A stretch of 55,151 bases of DNA, taken from assembly GCA_900550545.1 (NCBI GenBank), contig URSS01000014.1:1-55151 (forward strand), written 5' to 3'. Shown one piece after another: positions 16,825 to 26,014 of this stretch (positions are counted from its first letter, which is position 1; the number at the start of each line of letters is the position of its first letter). The stretch comes from an uncultured Lachnobacterium sp. Its GTDB lineage: Bacteria > Bacillota > Clostridia > Lachnospirales > Lachnospiraceae. The position numbers and the translations under genes are program-made. Below the pieces are notes generated by a model. It saw nothing but the letters and a program-made list of their open reading frames with translations. It made no database searches and had not been told where the DNA came from.

Positions 16825-17354
16825 TGTTGAAAGATAATATTGTGTTAATTGGAATGCCGGGGGTGGGTAAAAGCACCGTCGGCGTTATCCTTGCCAAGGT
16901 ATTGGGATATCAGTTTGTAGATGCGGATCTGGTAATTCAGGAGCAGGAAGGCAGACTTTTACGTGAAATTATTGCCCAGGAGGGCACAGATGGATTTATT
17001 GAAGTTGAGAATCGTGTGAATGCGTCAATAGAAGCACATCATGCAATTATTGCGACGGGGGGCAGCGTTGTATATGGCAAAGAAGCCATGGAACACCTTG
17101 CAGAGATTGGAACAATCCTGTATCTGGAAGTACCATATGCTGCTTTGGAGAAGCGTCTTGCCGATATAAAGGGGCGTGGAGTTGTTTTAAAAGAAGGTCA
17201 GGATCTTCATGACCTGTTTTTGGAGCGCACCCCGTTATATGAGCAGTATGCAGATATCCGGATATCCGAAGAAGGATTGAATGTTGAACAGACAGTGGAA
17301 CAAATTATTGAGAAACTGGAATTAATGAATAACAATCGCAAAAGTAACGAATAG
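16824..17354 (+). CDS. aroK: shikimate kinase
   Basis: Phosphorylates shikimate at the 3-OH in the chorismate pathway. The 176-residue P-loop protein has Walker A GMPGVGKST (10-18), the shikimate-binding Asp in DADLVIQ (33-39), the ATGGSVVY motif and the LID region RLADIKGRGV. It is translationally coupled to the preceding lipoprotein gene (ATAATG). Confidence 0.93.
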   Translation: MLKDNIVLIGMPGVGKSTVGVILAKVLGYQFVDADLVIQEQEGRLLREIIAQEGTDGFIEVENRVNASIEAHHAIIATGGSVVYGKEAMEHLAEIGTILYLEVPYAALEKRLADIKGRGVVLKEGQDLHDLFLERTPLYEQYADIRISEEGLNVEQTVEQIIEKLELMNNNRKSNE

Positions 17355-17390
17355 TATATTAGTAGGGGCATTTCATTTTTGAGGTGAGAT

Positions 17391-18683
17391 ATGGAACAGT
17401 ACGTGATCAAAGGCGGAAACAGACTGAATGGTGAAATTGAGATTGGTGGAGCAAAGAATGCGGCTCTTGCGATTCTTGCGGCATCAATTATGACGGATGA
17501 GACCGTTACCATAGAGAATTTGCCGAATGTACGGGACATCAATGTTTTGTTACAGGCAATTGAAGAGATCGGCGCAAAAGTAGACCGCGTCGATGCGCAC
17601 AAAGTAAAAATCAATGGTTCATTTATACGTGACGTGAGTGTGGACAATGAGTTCATTCGTCGTATTCGTGCATCGTATTATCTGATCGGTGCGTTACTTG
17701 GAAAATATAAGAAAGCAGAAGTGGCACTTCCGGGTGGATGTGATATCGGAAGCCGTCCAATCGATCTGCATATCAAGGGATTCCGTGCGATGGGAGCAAC
17801 GGTTGATATTGCTCATGGACTTGTCGTGGCAGAAGCTGAGCGCCTGAGTGGAACACACATTTATATGGATAAAGTATCCGTTGGTGCAACCATCAATATT
17901 ATGATGGCAGCAGCGATGGCAGAAGGAAAGACGGTCATTGAGAATGCGGCGAAAGAACCGCATGTCGTTGATGTGGCAAACTTTCTGAACAGTATGGGCG
18001 CAAACATTCGTGGAGCAGGAACGGATGTGATTCGAATTGTGGGAGTGGAGAAACTTCACAAGACAGAATATTCTATTATTCCGGATCAGATCGAAGCAGG
18101 TACTTTCATGTTTGCAGTTGCAGCAACAGGCGGTGATGTACTTGTAAAAAATGTCATTCCGAAGCATTTGGAAGCAACCACAGCCAAGCTGGTCGAGGCT
18201 GGATGCAAGGTAGAAGAGTTCGACGATGCGGTTCGTATCATTTCCGATGGAAAGTTGCGTCATACACAGGTGACAACACTCGCCTATCCTGGATTTCCGA
18301 CAGATATGCAGCCACAGATGGCAGTTATTCTTGGAATTGCCGAGGGAACCAGTACTGTGACAGAAAGCATCTTTGAGAATCGTTTCAAGTATGTGGATGA
18401 GCTGACTCGAATGGGAGCGGATATCAAGGTAGAAGGCAATATTGCAATTATCAGAGGTGTTGCACGTTATACCGGAGCGCGTGTGAATGCGCCGGATTTG
18501 CGTGCAGGAGCAGCATTAGTGATTGCCGGACTTGTCGCAGAAGGTATTACAGTGATTGATGATATTTATTATATTGAGCGAGGATACGAGGAACTTGAGC
18601 GCAAACTCAGAGGAGTAGGTGCACAGATTGAGAAAGTGTCCGATGAAAAAGAAATTCAAAAGTTTATATTGAAAGTTTCATAA
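17391..18683 (+). CDS. murA: UDP-N-acetylglucosamine 1-carboxyvinyltransferase
   Basis: First committed step of peptidoglycan synthesis, moving enolpyruvate from PEP to UDP-GlcNAc. The 430-residue protein has the K22-N23 pair in GGAKNAAL and the catalytic Cys117 in LPGGCDIGSRPIDLH. That Cys is the residue fosfomycin modifies, so nothing in the sequence suggests the Asp-type resistant form. The RBS GAGGTGAG precedes the ATG. It ends at a strong terminator that also closes the housekeeping part of the window. Confidence 0.96.
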   Translation: MEQYVIKGGNRLNGEIEIGGAKNAALAILAASIMTDETVTIENLPNVRDINVLLQAIEEIGAKVDRVDAHKVKINGSFIRDVSVDNEFIRRIRASYYLIGALLGKYKKAEVALPGGCDIGSRPIDLHIKGFRAMGATVDIAHGLVVAEAERLSGTHIYMDKVSVGATINIMMAAAMAEGKTVIENAAKEPHVVDVANFLNSMGANIRGAGTDVIRIVGVEKLHKTEYSIIPDQIEAGTFMFAVAATGGDVLVKNVIPKHLEATTAKLVEAGCKVEEFDDAVRIISDGKLRHTQVTTLAYPGFPTDMQPQMAVILGIAEGTSTVTESIFENRFKYVDELTRMGADIKVEGNIAIIRGVARYTGARVNAPDLRAGAALVIAGLVAEGITVIDDIYYIERGYEELERKLRGVGAQIEKVSDEKEIQKFILKVS

Positions 18684-18709
18684 AAGAAAAAGAAATTAAA
18701 ACGTGATTG

Positions 18710-18738
18710 AATCCGTGGCGTATGCCACGGATTTTTTT
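18710..18738 (+). terminator. intrinsic terminator after murA
   Basis: ATCCGTGGC / GCCACGGAT (9 bp, 4-base loop) is followed by seven T residues. It separates the housekeeping genes from the large injection-system operon. Confidence 0.93.
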
Positions 18739-18855
18739 GTGGAAAATTATATCTAAAGATACTATAGGACTATTTTAAATGACAAAATACATCTTTTTTA
18801 ATGTTATTTTGCCCGAAAATAGGAAAAATGTGACAAAACTAGGACTTATGTACAA

Positions 18856-18884
18856 TTGACGGGAACTTGCCAAATGTCTATAGT
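18856..18884 (+). promoter_or_regulatory. sigma-A promoter of the injection-system operon
   Basis: -35 TTGACG (18856-18861), 17-base spacer, -10 TATAGT (18879-18884), 32 bases before the first gene. It is the only clear promoter seen between the murA terminator and the operon. Confidence 0.8.
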
Positions 18885-18916
18885 TTTGTGTAGAACAACA
18901 AAATTGTGAGGGGAAA

Positions 18917-19687
18917 ATGAGGGAATATATAGCAGGATATTATACGGATAAGGGGATTAAAAAGAGGATTAATCAAGATAGTTTGTGCATTCGTAAGGCA
19001 GTGTATAAGGGAAAACAATTGATGTTTGCAATCGTGTGTGATGGAATGGGAGGATTAACCAGTGGAGAAGAGGCCAGTGCTGTTGTCGTACACGTGTTTG
19101 CAGAAGCTTTTGTCAAGCAAATTGCAACGTTAGCAGTGCAGGATGACTGGGAAGGGATTAAGAAACAATGGTATCGATATATTGTGGAATTGAATCAGAA
19201 ACTGTATGAATACGGAACACAGGAAGGAACTCCAATGGGGACTGCTTTATCAGCAATTTTGCTTGCTGGGGATGAATATGTTGCGGTACAGGTTGGAGAT
19301 TCCCGCATTTATCGATTAACGGATAAGCTTCAACAGATTACAGAAGATCAGTCATTTGCGGCATACGCTGTAAAGTCTGGAAACATGACAATACAGCAAG
19401 TGCAACAGGATCCGCGGAGAAACATGTTACTGGAATGTGTTGGAGCTTCAGAAACGGTACATCCGGAATTTTATCAGGGACATGTAGGAGCGGATGACAG
19501 GTTTATACTTTGCACGGATGGATTCTGGAGAACAGAAGATGAGGTGGCGTTGGTGCAGAGCTGGCAGCTCTTGATGAAAACAGAGGAACAAATCAGAAAA
19601 AATATGTATAAACGTGTGCAGAAGACGATGGAACGTGGTGAGACAGATAACATTACTGTAATCTATATTGAACAGAAAGAACAATAG
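18917..19687 (+). CDS. PP2C-family Ser/Thr phosphatase
   Basis: A 256-residue metal-dependent phosphatase. All core motifs are present: the N-terminal RINQDSLCI, CDGMGG (first metal Asp), VGDSRIY, the CTDG variant of SDG, and TDNITV near the C-terminus. It has no signal peptide or membrane segment, so it is cytoplasmic. It is first in the operon and 6 bases ahead of a membrane Ser/Thr kinase, the classical kinase-phosphatase pair. In proteobacterial T6SS the equivalent PppA opposes PpkA; a similar job is inferred here. Confidence 0.9.
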   Translation: MREYIAGYYTDKGIKKRINQDSLCIRKAVYKGKQLMFAIVCDGMGGLTSGEEASAVVVHVFAEAFVKQIATLAVQDDWEGIKKQWYRYIVELNQKLYEYGTQEGTPMGTALSAILLAGDEYVAVQVGDSRIYRLTDKLQQITEDQSFAAYAVKSGNMTIQQVQQDPRRNMLLECVGASETVHPEFYQGHVGADDRFILCTDGFWRTEDEVALVQSWQLLMKTEEQIRKNMYKRVQKTMERGETDNITVIYIEQKEQ

Positions 19688-19693
19688 GGGCAA

Positions 19694-21379
19694 ATGGCAA
19701 ATATAGGACAAATTATTGAAAACAAATATGAAATACTTAAAAGGATAGGAAAAGGCGGAATGTCCGAAGTCTATCTTGCCATGGATCGGAATCTGAACAA
19801 ACAGTGGGCGGTCAAAGAAATCAAAAAGAAGGCGCGCGACAAAAATAATGAGGTAGTCATACAAAGTGCAATTGCAGAGGCAAATATGATGAAAAAGCTG
19901 GATCATCCATGTTTACCCCGTATTGTGGATATCATAGACCGAAAAAATGTAATTTATGTTGTGATGGATTACATTGAGGGAGAGCCATTAAGCAAGATAT
20001 TGGAAAAGTATGGTGCTCAGCCACAGGAGACAGTTATCGAATGGGCAAAGGAGCTTGCAGGAGTTTTGGAATATCTGCATATGCAGGATCCACCAATTAT
20101 TTACCGGGATATGAAACCGGCAAATGTTATGTTACAGCCGAATGGACATATTAAACTGATTGATTTTGGAATTGCGCGTGAATACAAGGAACAGAATGTA
20201 GAGGATACGGTAAGTTTAGGAACTAAGGGTTACGCAGCACCGGAACAGTTTGGAGGAAAGGGACAGACAGATCCACGGACAGATATCTATTGTCTTGGGG
20301 TGACATTGTATCATTTGGTAACTGGACAAAATCCGTGTGAACCACCATATGAGCTGTACCCGATTCGTCATTGGAAACCGGAACTATCGGCTGGACTGGA
20401 AAGTATTATTTTAAAATGCACACAGATGAATCCGCAGGATCGCTACAGTTCATGCGCGGAGTTGCTCTACGCACTGCAACATTATGAAGAGGAAGACGAG
20501 GCATACAAAAAGCAACTGAAGCGAAAACTGAAAATTTTTGTAGGAACATTGGTTGCATCTGTTGTGTGTGTATTGGCGGGAGTGACATGTCAGGCAATCA
20601 GCACCAAGATGAATAATGATGATTATGAGAGTTATCTGCTTCGGGCAGAAAAATCCGCAACTTATCAGGAACGCGTTCAGAATTGCCTTGATGCAATTTA
20701 TGTAAAACCCAATGAAATAGAAGCATACAAAAAGCTGATAGAGGCATATAAGGAAGATGCCGTGTTTACGGTAGACGAAGAAGCACAATTTAAGTCGGCA
20801 ATCAACAGTCATTTAAAGGAGTTATCTAACAGTAAAGGATATGCAGATCTTGCGTTTGAGACAGGAAAGCTGTACTGGTATTTTTATGATTATGGGAAGA
20901 CTGCGGAGCAGGATAATCAGGTGACAAGAATGAAAAGTGCCATACAGTGGTTTGAAGATGCATGTACTTATGCAACAGAAGAGAACGATGCTTATCGTAT
21001 GGCAAGTGTTTATAAAGAAATTGGAAAGTTTAATCAGGATGTGACAATCAAGGTGGCAGAGGCATCTGACCAGGGAATGTATTTACCTTATTATCAGAAT
21101 TTGAAAAAACTGTATGAGATGGTAGAAAACCAGGATAAGGATGAAATCGTAGATTTAGAGGTATATCGGATTTGTCTGTTTTCCATCGAGCAGTATGTAC
21201 GTAAGTTTCAGTCAGATGAAGTTCCTCAGGACGACATACATGAGTTTTTGCAGGCAGTAATTGAAAGTACACAAAATACACAGACGACATCCGATAAAAC
21301 GGATGAATTGAAAAGAGACATTTTGGATCGTGTGTCACAAACACAACAGGCGGTTATGCGCGCATATGGCGGGACATAG
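19694..21379 (+). CDS. membrane Ser/Thr protein kinase
   Basis: A 561-residue Hanks-type kinase. Residues 10-265 hold the kinase domain: GKGGMSEVY loop, AVKEIKK lysine, YRDMKPANVML catalytic loop (Tyr replaces the usual His of HRD), IDFGIA and APEQF. A basic stretch and one membrane segment follow (about 280-302). The C-terminal 260 residues are helical, TPR-like and free of PASTA repeats, so it is not the usual PrkC cell-wall sensor. The C-terminal part should face outward, which makes it a plausible sensor. It is likely the kinase that feeds the FHA proteins downstream. Confidence 0.88.
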   Translation: MANIGQIIENKYEILKRIGKGGMSEVYLAMDRNLNKQWAVKEIKKKARDKNNEVVIQSAIAEANMMKKLDHPCLPRIVDIIDRKNVIYVVMDYIEGEPLSKILEKYGAQPQETVIEWAKELAGVLEYLHMQDPPIIYRDMKPANVMLQPNGHIKLIDFGIAREYKEQNVEDTVSLGTKGYAAPEQFGGKGQTDPRTDIYCLGVTLYHLVTGQNPCEPPYELYPIRHWKPELSAGLESIILKCTQMNPQDRYSSCAELLYALQHYEEEDEAYKKQLKRKLKIFVGTLVASVVCVLAGVTCQAISTKMNNDDYESYLLRAEKSATYQERVQNCLDAIYVKPNEIEAYKKLIEAYKEDAVFTVDEEAQFKSAINSHLKELSNSKGYADLAFETGKLYWYFYDYGKTAEQDNQVTRMKSAIQWFEDACTYATEENDAYRMASVYKEIGKFNQDVTIKVAEASDQGMYLPYYQNLKKLYEMVENQDKDEIVDLEVYRICLFSIEQYVRKFQSDEVPQDDIHEFLQAVIESTQNTQTTSDKTDELKRDILDRVSQTQQAVMRAYGGT

Positions 21380-21392
21380 GAGGAAGAGAACA

Positions 21393-21839
21393 ATGGATGC
21401 ACAAATGTTGAAAATAATTTCATATTTCTGTTTTGGATTCGCTGTGCTTTTTCTGTTGATCGCTGTTATTTTATTTTTCCGTTTTCGGGTCAGGGAATTG
21501 ATTGCAAAATTATCAGGAAAGCAGGAGGCGCAGCAGATCAGAGAAATACGTGGTCATATTGGAGCCACGAAAAGCAATGCTGTACATTATGTGTTTGATC
21601 ATGGTGTAGATACGGACAATACGACGCAGATACTTGAAGACAGTATGGAGACTGTTTTATTGGAGGATCAGAAGACAAAGCTTTTGGATGATGAAAAAAC
21701 TACGCTTTTGGGAAGCTGTCAGACAGTTTTGCTGAATGTTCCACAAGAGGAGCCATCCGGAGAGTTGATTTTATTACAGGATGAAATGGAAATACATGTT
21801 GAAAAAGGAAATGATGTTCAGGGAAGAGAGGAAGAATGA
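21393..21839 (+). CDS. small membrane protein with five tandem T-x-x-L motifs
   Basis: 148 residues; no known family recognised. One membrane segment (about 8-30) is followed by a cytoplasmic tail. In the tail, TQIL, TVLL, TKLL, TTLL and TVLL start at residues 78, 87, 95, 103 and 111, mostly 8 apart and each flanked by acidic residues. T-x-x-L/I/D is the kind of phosphothreonine context FHA domains read, so the tail looks like a multivalent docking array made for the kinase just upstream. The longer in-frame start at 21330 lies inside the kinase gene; AGGAGGA at 21378-21384 fixes the ATG at 21393. The stop overlaps the next start (ATGATG). Confidence 0.72.
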   Translation: MDAQMLKIISYFCFGFAVLFLLIAVILFFRFRVRELIAKLSGKQEAQQIREIRGHIGATKSNAVHYVFDHGVDTDNTTQILEDSMETVLLEDQKTKLLDDEKTTLLGSCQTVLLNVPQEEPSGELILLQDEMEIHVEKGNDVQGREEE

Positions 21840-24800
21840 TGAAGAATAATCGAAATACGTTAGGGAAAAGAATTGTCGCACTTATGCTAAGCGGTATCAT
21901 TGCAATTGGAATCCAGCCGGCCACAAATGTTGTAGTGGACGCTGCGGAGACACAGTCAGAAGAGCAAGAGAATGTGACCACATCCGAAAGCGGACAGACA
22001 GCAGAAGAAATATTATGGGTGATTTCCGAGGATCTTACAGAGGGAAATGATATTTATTATGCAAAAGAAGAGACTGTACAGGTAGAAGTCGCTATTTCCA
22101 ATTCAAAACAAAATCAATTTAAAACAATTCGAATTTATCGAGATGGAAAATTGATTGAAGAAAAGAAGATTGGTAAAAGTAAAAAACTCTTTTTCTTGGT
22201 ACCTTTGGATAAAGGAAAGAAAGCTACAAATCAGATCTGTGCAGTGCCGGTAGATGCAGACGGAAATGAGATAAATGAAAAAAGTCAGATGCTTGTAGAT
22301 GGAAAAAGGATTTTATATGACAGTAAGACGCCACGGATTGTTTTTACTACAGATGATACCGTATATCAGGAAAAAAATTATATTTATACGAAGAATAATA
22401 TTGATTTCAATTTGGAAGTAGCAACCGGGATTTCCGGAATTCAAAAAGTAAAGCTGCAGATAAACGGAAAGGAAATAAAAAAAGATAAATATGGAAAAGT
22501 ATTTGGGTTATACAATAATACACAATATATCGGCATACCCACAAAAGAAAAATATGCGCTGTCAATGGATGACTTGCCAGAGACCGACACTTATGAAATT
22601 CATGTTTGCGTAAAAAATGTAGCAGGAAAAGAATATCAAAAAACATATTATCTCTATCGAGATACAGAGGCACCAAAACTGGAAAGTATTGTGATTCCTG
22701 AAATTGCAGAGAACGCTGGACAGATGTATCCAATGAAAGAAGACAATTATTATCTTTTTACAAACAAACAGGTAAATACAATTATTACAATGACAGATGG
22801 GAAACATGGCGCAGGAGTAAAGAAGACGGAGTGTTATCTTGTAGATGAGCACGGAAAGAAGATTAGCAAAAAGAAAGCAGACGGAAATCAGGTAGAACTT
22901 GAAATCCCGGAAAATTTTAAAGGATTTATCTGTACAAGAGGAACGGACCAACTTGGAAATACATCAAACTATGGATATACAATGAGCGGTATGGTTGCAG
23001 AGAGCAGCAAGAAGCATGAAGAAGCCGGAACTATTGAAGTGGGCATGTTGGAGCCGGACGCGGTCGATGAAGATGGCGATGGACTATACCGGAATAATGT
23101 AAAACTTAAGGTAGCTGTTAAGGACAGTTATTCAGGCATTCAAAGTATTGAATGGAAAGTTACGGCTCCCTATGACATGGAAAATAATTATGAGGGAAAA
23201 TGTGAGGTCTCAAGTTCTGGTAATGTCTCAAATAATAGCTGGGAAGTAAAAGAAACAGACCGGAATCTTGTAACAAAGATGCAGGGGGAATTGAATATTC
23301 GCAATAATAGCAATGATATTCTTGTGGAAATTTGTATGACAGACAATGCAGGAAATACAACGGAAAAAGAACTTGTTCTTGGAATTGATAAGTCAGCACC
23401 AGAAATTAACGTTAATTTTGGTCAGCAGATAAAAAATAAAATCAGTTCAAAAAATTGTACAGCAACCATACAGATCACGGAACGTAATTTTCAGAAAAAT
23501 CAGGTAGTGCTGCATGTGCAAAAGGCACAGGATTCCAAGAATGCAGCATATAAAGTATCAAAATGGAGAACCGACTATAACAGAGAAGACCCAGATAATT
23601 CGACGCATACAGCAACAGTTACATTTGAGGAAGATGGGGAATACATCTTCTGGGTAACTTATAAAGATGTTGTGGGAAATAAAGCAAAGCAGTCAGATCT
23701 CTATAAATTTTCCATTGACCAGACTGCACCGGAAATTCAGGTGGATATGGCAAATAATGATTATTTTACCAAGGCACCGACAGCAACGATTCGTATCAAA
23801 GAAAAGAATTTTGATCCTGAGCAGGTGAAAATTACAGGAAATGCAAAGAACAGCAATCAGAAGGAACAGAAGTTTCCGGGTATCTCCGGATGGAAAAAAC
23901 AGGATGACACCTACACGGCAACTGTGACGTTTACAGCAGATGGTACATACAATTTCTCTGTGACTGCAACCGATAAGGCCGGAAATAAGGCAAAAACAAT
24001 TAATGTGAAAGAGTTTCGAGTGGATCAGACAAAACCAGAAGTAGATATTTCCGGAATAGACGATTCCAAGAGTTATAAGGATGCTGTTCAGCCAATTATC
24101 CGTGTGAAAGATGATAATCTGGACACCAACCAGGTTCATGTGAAACTGGTCGGTGCAAACTGCGGAGAAGTAAAACTGGATGGACACTGTGTGATTGTCA
24201 AAACCAAATCAGAACAGACAATTCACCTGAGTGATTTTGCACAGGAAAAGATAGCAGATGATATTTACACATTAACAGCGGAAGGAACAGACCGCGCAGG
24301 CAATAAAGTTAAAAAAGATATTCGATTTTCTATCAACCGTCTGGGATCGGTGTACACATTTGATGATAATTTGAAAAAGATGGATGGAACTTATCAGCAG
24401 AAGACACAGGATGTAGTATTGACAGAAACCAATGTGGATGAACTTGAGCAGGAATCCATTAAAGTAACATTGTTTCAAAATGGTGTACCAAAGGATCTCG
24501 TGGAAAATCAGGATTATGTGATAGAAAAAACAGGCGGAAATGGTAAGTGGTCACAATATCATTATCATATTGACAAAAAGAACTTTGAGGGAGATGGAAG
24601 TTATTCCATTGTAATTTCATCCAAAGATCATGCGGGAAATATCAATGAAAATGATGCAAAAGATAAAAAAGCAGAAATTTCATTTGGAATCGATGCAACA
24701 AAGCCGGTAATTATGCCAGTTGATGTAGAAGAGTCTGGAACATATGCAGCAGCAACATTAAAAGCAAGCATTTCAGTGGCAGACAATCTTCTTTTGAAGA

Positions 24801-25093
24801 ATGTAAAGATCCTGTTAAATGGAAAAAATGTGGACTATGTGCAGGATGGTGACAATTATATTATCGATGTTCCAGAGTCTTCTGCACGTCAGGAAATTTA
24901 TGTGACGGCTGAGGATGCAGCTGGTAATGTGGCAGAGTATCAGATCAAAAATCTGCTGGTTACCTCGAATGCAATTGTCCGCTGGTATAACAATAAACCA
25001 GTGTTTGGAGCATCTGTAGGAATCGGAGCAGGACTTATATGTGTGATCGCACTGATGATCGGAGTCGCGCGAAAGAAAAAAGCAGGAAAGTAG
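21836..25093 (+). CDS. large surface protein with Ig-like repeats, membrane-anchored
   Basis: 1085 residues. An N-terminal signal peptide (about 1-37) is followed by an extracellular body of repeated beta-rich Ig-like modules with recurring junctions such as DKSAPEINV, DQTAPEIQV and DQTKPEVDI and the partner motif TDKAGNKAK. A C-terminal membrane helix (about 1058-1078) and a short basic tail RKKKAGK finish the protein. There is no LPXTG motif. It should reach out through the wall while fixed in the membrane. Modules of this kind are common in Firmicutes surface proteins. Being translationally coupled inside this operon, it could be a wall-spanning guide or adhesin for the machine; that role is inference. 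Confidence 0.75.
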   Translation: MMKNNRNTLGKRIVALMLSGIIAIGIQPATNVVVDAAETQSEEQENVTTSESGQTAEEILWVISEDLTEGNDIYYAKEETVQVEVAISNSKQNQFKTIRIYRDGKLIEEKKIGKSKKLFFLVPLDKGKKATNQICAVPVDADGNEINEKSQMLVDGKRILYDSKTPRIVFTTDDTVYQEKNYIYTKNNIDFNLEVATGISGIQKVKLQINGKEIKKDKYGKVFGLYNNTQYIGIPTKEKYALSMDDLPETDTYEIHVCVKNVAGKEYQKTYYLYRDTEAPKLESIVIPEIAENAGQMYPMKEDNYYLFTNKQVNTIITMTDGKHGAGVKKTECYLVDEHGKKISKKKADGNQVELEIPENFKGFICTRGTDQLGNTSNYGYTMSGMVAESSKKHEEAGTIEVGMLEPDAVDEDGDGLYRNNVKLKVAVKDSYSGIQSIEWKVTAPYDMENNYEGKCEVSSSGNVSNNSWEVKETDRNLVTKMQGELNIRNNSNDILVEICMTDNAGNTTEKELVLGIDKSAPEINVNFGQQIKNKISSKNCTATIQITERNFQKNQVVLHVQKAQDSKNAAYKVSKWRTDYNREDPDNSTHTATVTFEEDGEYIFWVTYKDVVGNKAKQSDLYKFSIDQTAPEIQVDMANNDYFTKAPTATIRIKEKNFDPEQVKITGNAKNSNQKEQKFPGISGWKKQDDTYTATVTFTADGTYNFSVTATDKAGNKAKTINVKEFRVDQTKPEVDISGIDDSKSYKDAVQPIIRVKDDNLDTNQVHVKLVGANCGEVKLDGHCVIVKTKSEQTIHLSDFAQEKIADDIYTLTAEGTDRAGNKVKKDIRFSINRLGSVYTFDDNLKKMDGTYQQKTQDVVLTETNVDELEQESIKVTLFQNGVPKDLVENQDYVIEKTGGNGKWSQYHYHIDKKNFEGDGSYSIVISSKDHAGNINENDAKDKKAEISFGIDATKPVIMPVDVEESGTYAAATLKASISVADNLLLKNVKILLNGKNVDYVQDGDNYIIDVPESSARQEIYVTAEDAAGNVAEYQIKNLLVTSNAIVRWYNNKPVFGASVGIGAGLICVIALMIGVARKKKAGK

Positions 25094-25096
25094 AAC

Positions 25097-25990
25097 ATGA
25101 AGAAATTAAAAACAGGAATACTCTTGAAAGACAAGGTATATATCAGAAGATTACAGAAAGCGATAAATACAGAATATGCCGAAGATACCGAACTGATTGT
25201 ATTTGAGGATCTGGAGCAGGTATATAAGGCTGCAAAAGGAAAACAACTGGATCTGGTGCTGGTAGATGAAACGATACCCGTAGCTTATGAGGAACTTTCC
25301 AGATATTGTGCGATAGCGATCCTATCTGGGACAAGAAGATATGACCGGAGTAATGATTATGGCGTAATCTACAAATTCCAGCATGTCGATGATCTGGTGG
25401 CAAATATGGTACAGATCTATGAGGAGCATCATGGAAATGCGAGAATTATAGCATTTACAGGGGCATGTGGAAATTGTGGAACTTCAGTTCTCGCAGCGGC
25501 ATGTGCAAAGGCAATTGCAGCAAAAAAGAAAAAGGTTCTGTATATCGACGGAGAGACGGTTACATTAGAGACCGATTATCTGGGAGATGCGAATGCGTTG
25601 GGAATTGTACTCGGAAGTCAGATAGGAATACATAATCTATATGAAGAAAATGATTATGTGAAATTCAAAGAACTACTTGAGGAAGTAAAATATGACTTTA
25701 TTGTGATGGATGTACAGAATGCCATGCTGCAGTACAGGGATTTTGTATCGCTGTTGCAGGAGCTGATTATTGTGGAAACCGGTGAAAGCAGAGCACAGTG
25801 GCGTGCTGGAAAGCTAAAGCAGATGCTGCAGGATCAGGCAAATGTCCGGGTGATAAGAAATAGAATGGAATTGGATGAAGAGGAAACGGCAGGCAATCAC
25901 TTAGAAGGAATACCACTGTTTCGTACCTATGAGCCGGGGCAGCTGATCGACAGACTCGCGGAACTGGAAATCTTCGACACATGGATTTAG
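25097..25990 (+). CDS. CpaE/ParA-like protein with degenerate P-loop
   Basis: 297 residues. Residues 1-110 resemble a response-regulator-like domain (LDLVLVDETIP), as in CpaE/TadZ proteins. Residues 115-290 resemble a MinD/ParA ATPase: IIAFTGACGNCGTSVLAAACA in place of the deviant Walker A, then KKVLYIDGE and YDFIVMDVQ. Both lysines expected in KGGxGKT are missing (ACGNCGTS), so ATP hydrolysis is doubtful. CpaE-like proteins position secretion machines at defined cell sites. It starts 4 bases after the surface-protein gene, so it belongs to the operon. A localisation factor is the best guess. Confidence 0.65.
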   Translation: MKKLKTGILLKDKVYIRRLQKAINTEYAEDTELIVFEDLEQVYKAAKGKQLDLVLVDETIPVAYEELSRYCAIAILSGTRRYDRSNDYGVIYKFQHVDDLVANMVQIYEEHHGNARIIAFTGACGNCGTSVLAAACAKAIAAKKKKVLYIDGETVTLETDYLGDANALGIVLGSQIGIHNLYEENDYVKFKELLEEVKYDFIVMDVQNAMLQYRDFVSLLQELIIVETGESRAQWRAGKLKQMLQDQANVRVIRNRMELDEEETAGNHLEGIPLFRTYEPGQLIDRLAELEIFDTWI

Positions 25991-26014
25991 AAATGGAACA
26001 GAGGTGATAAAAAG

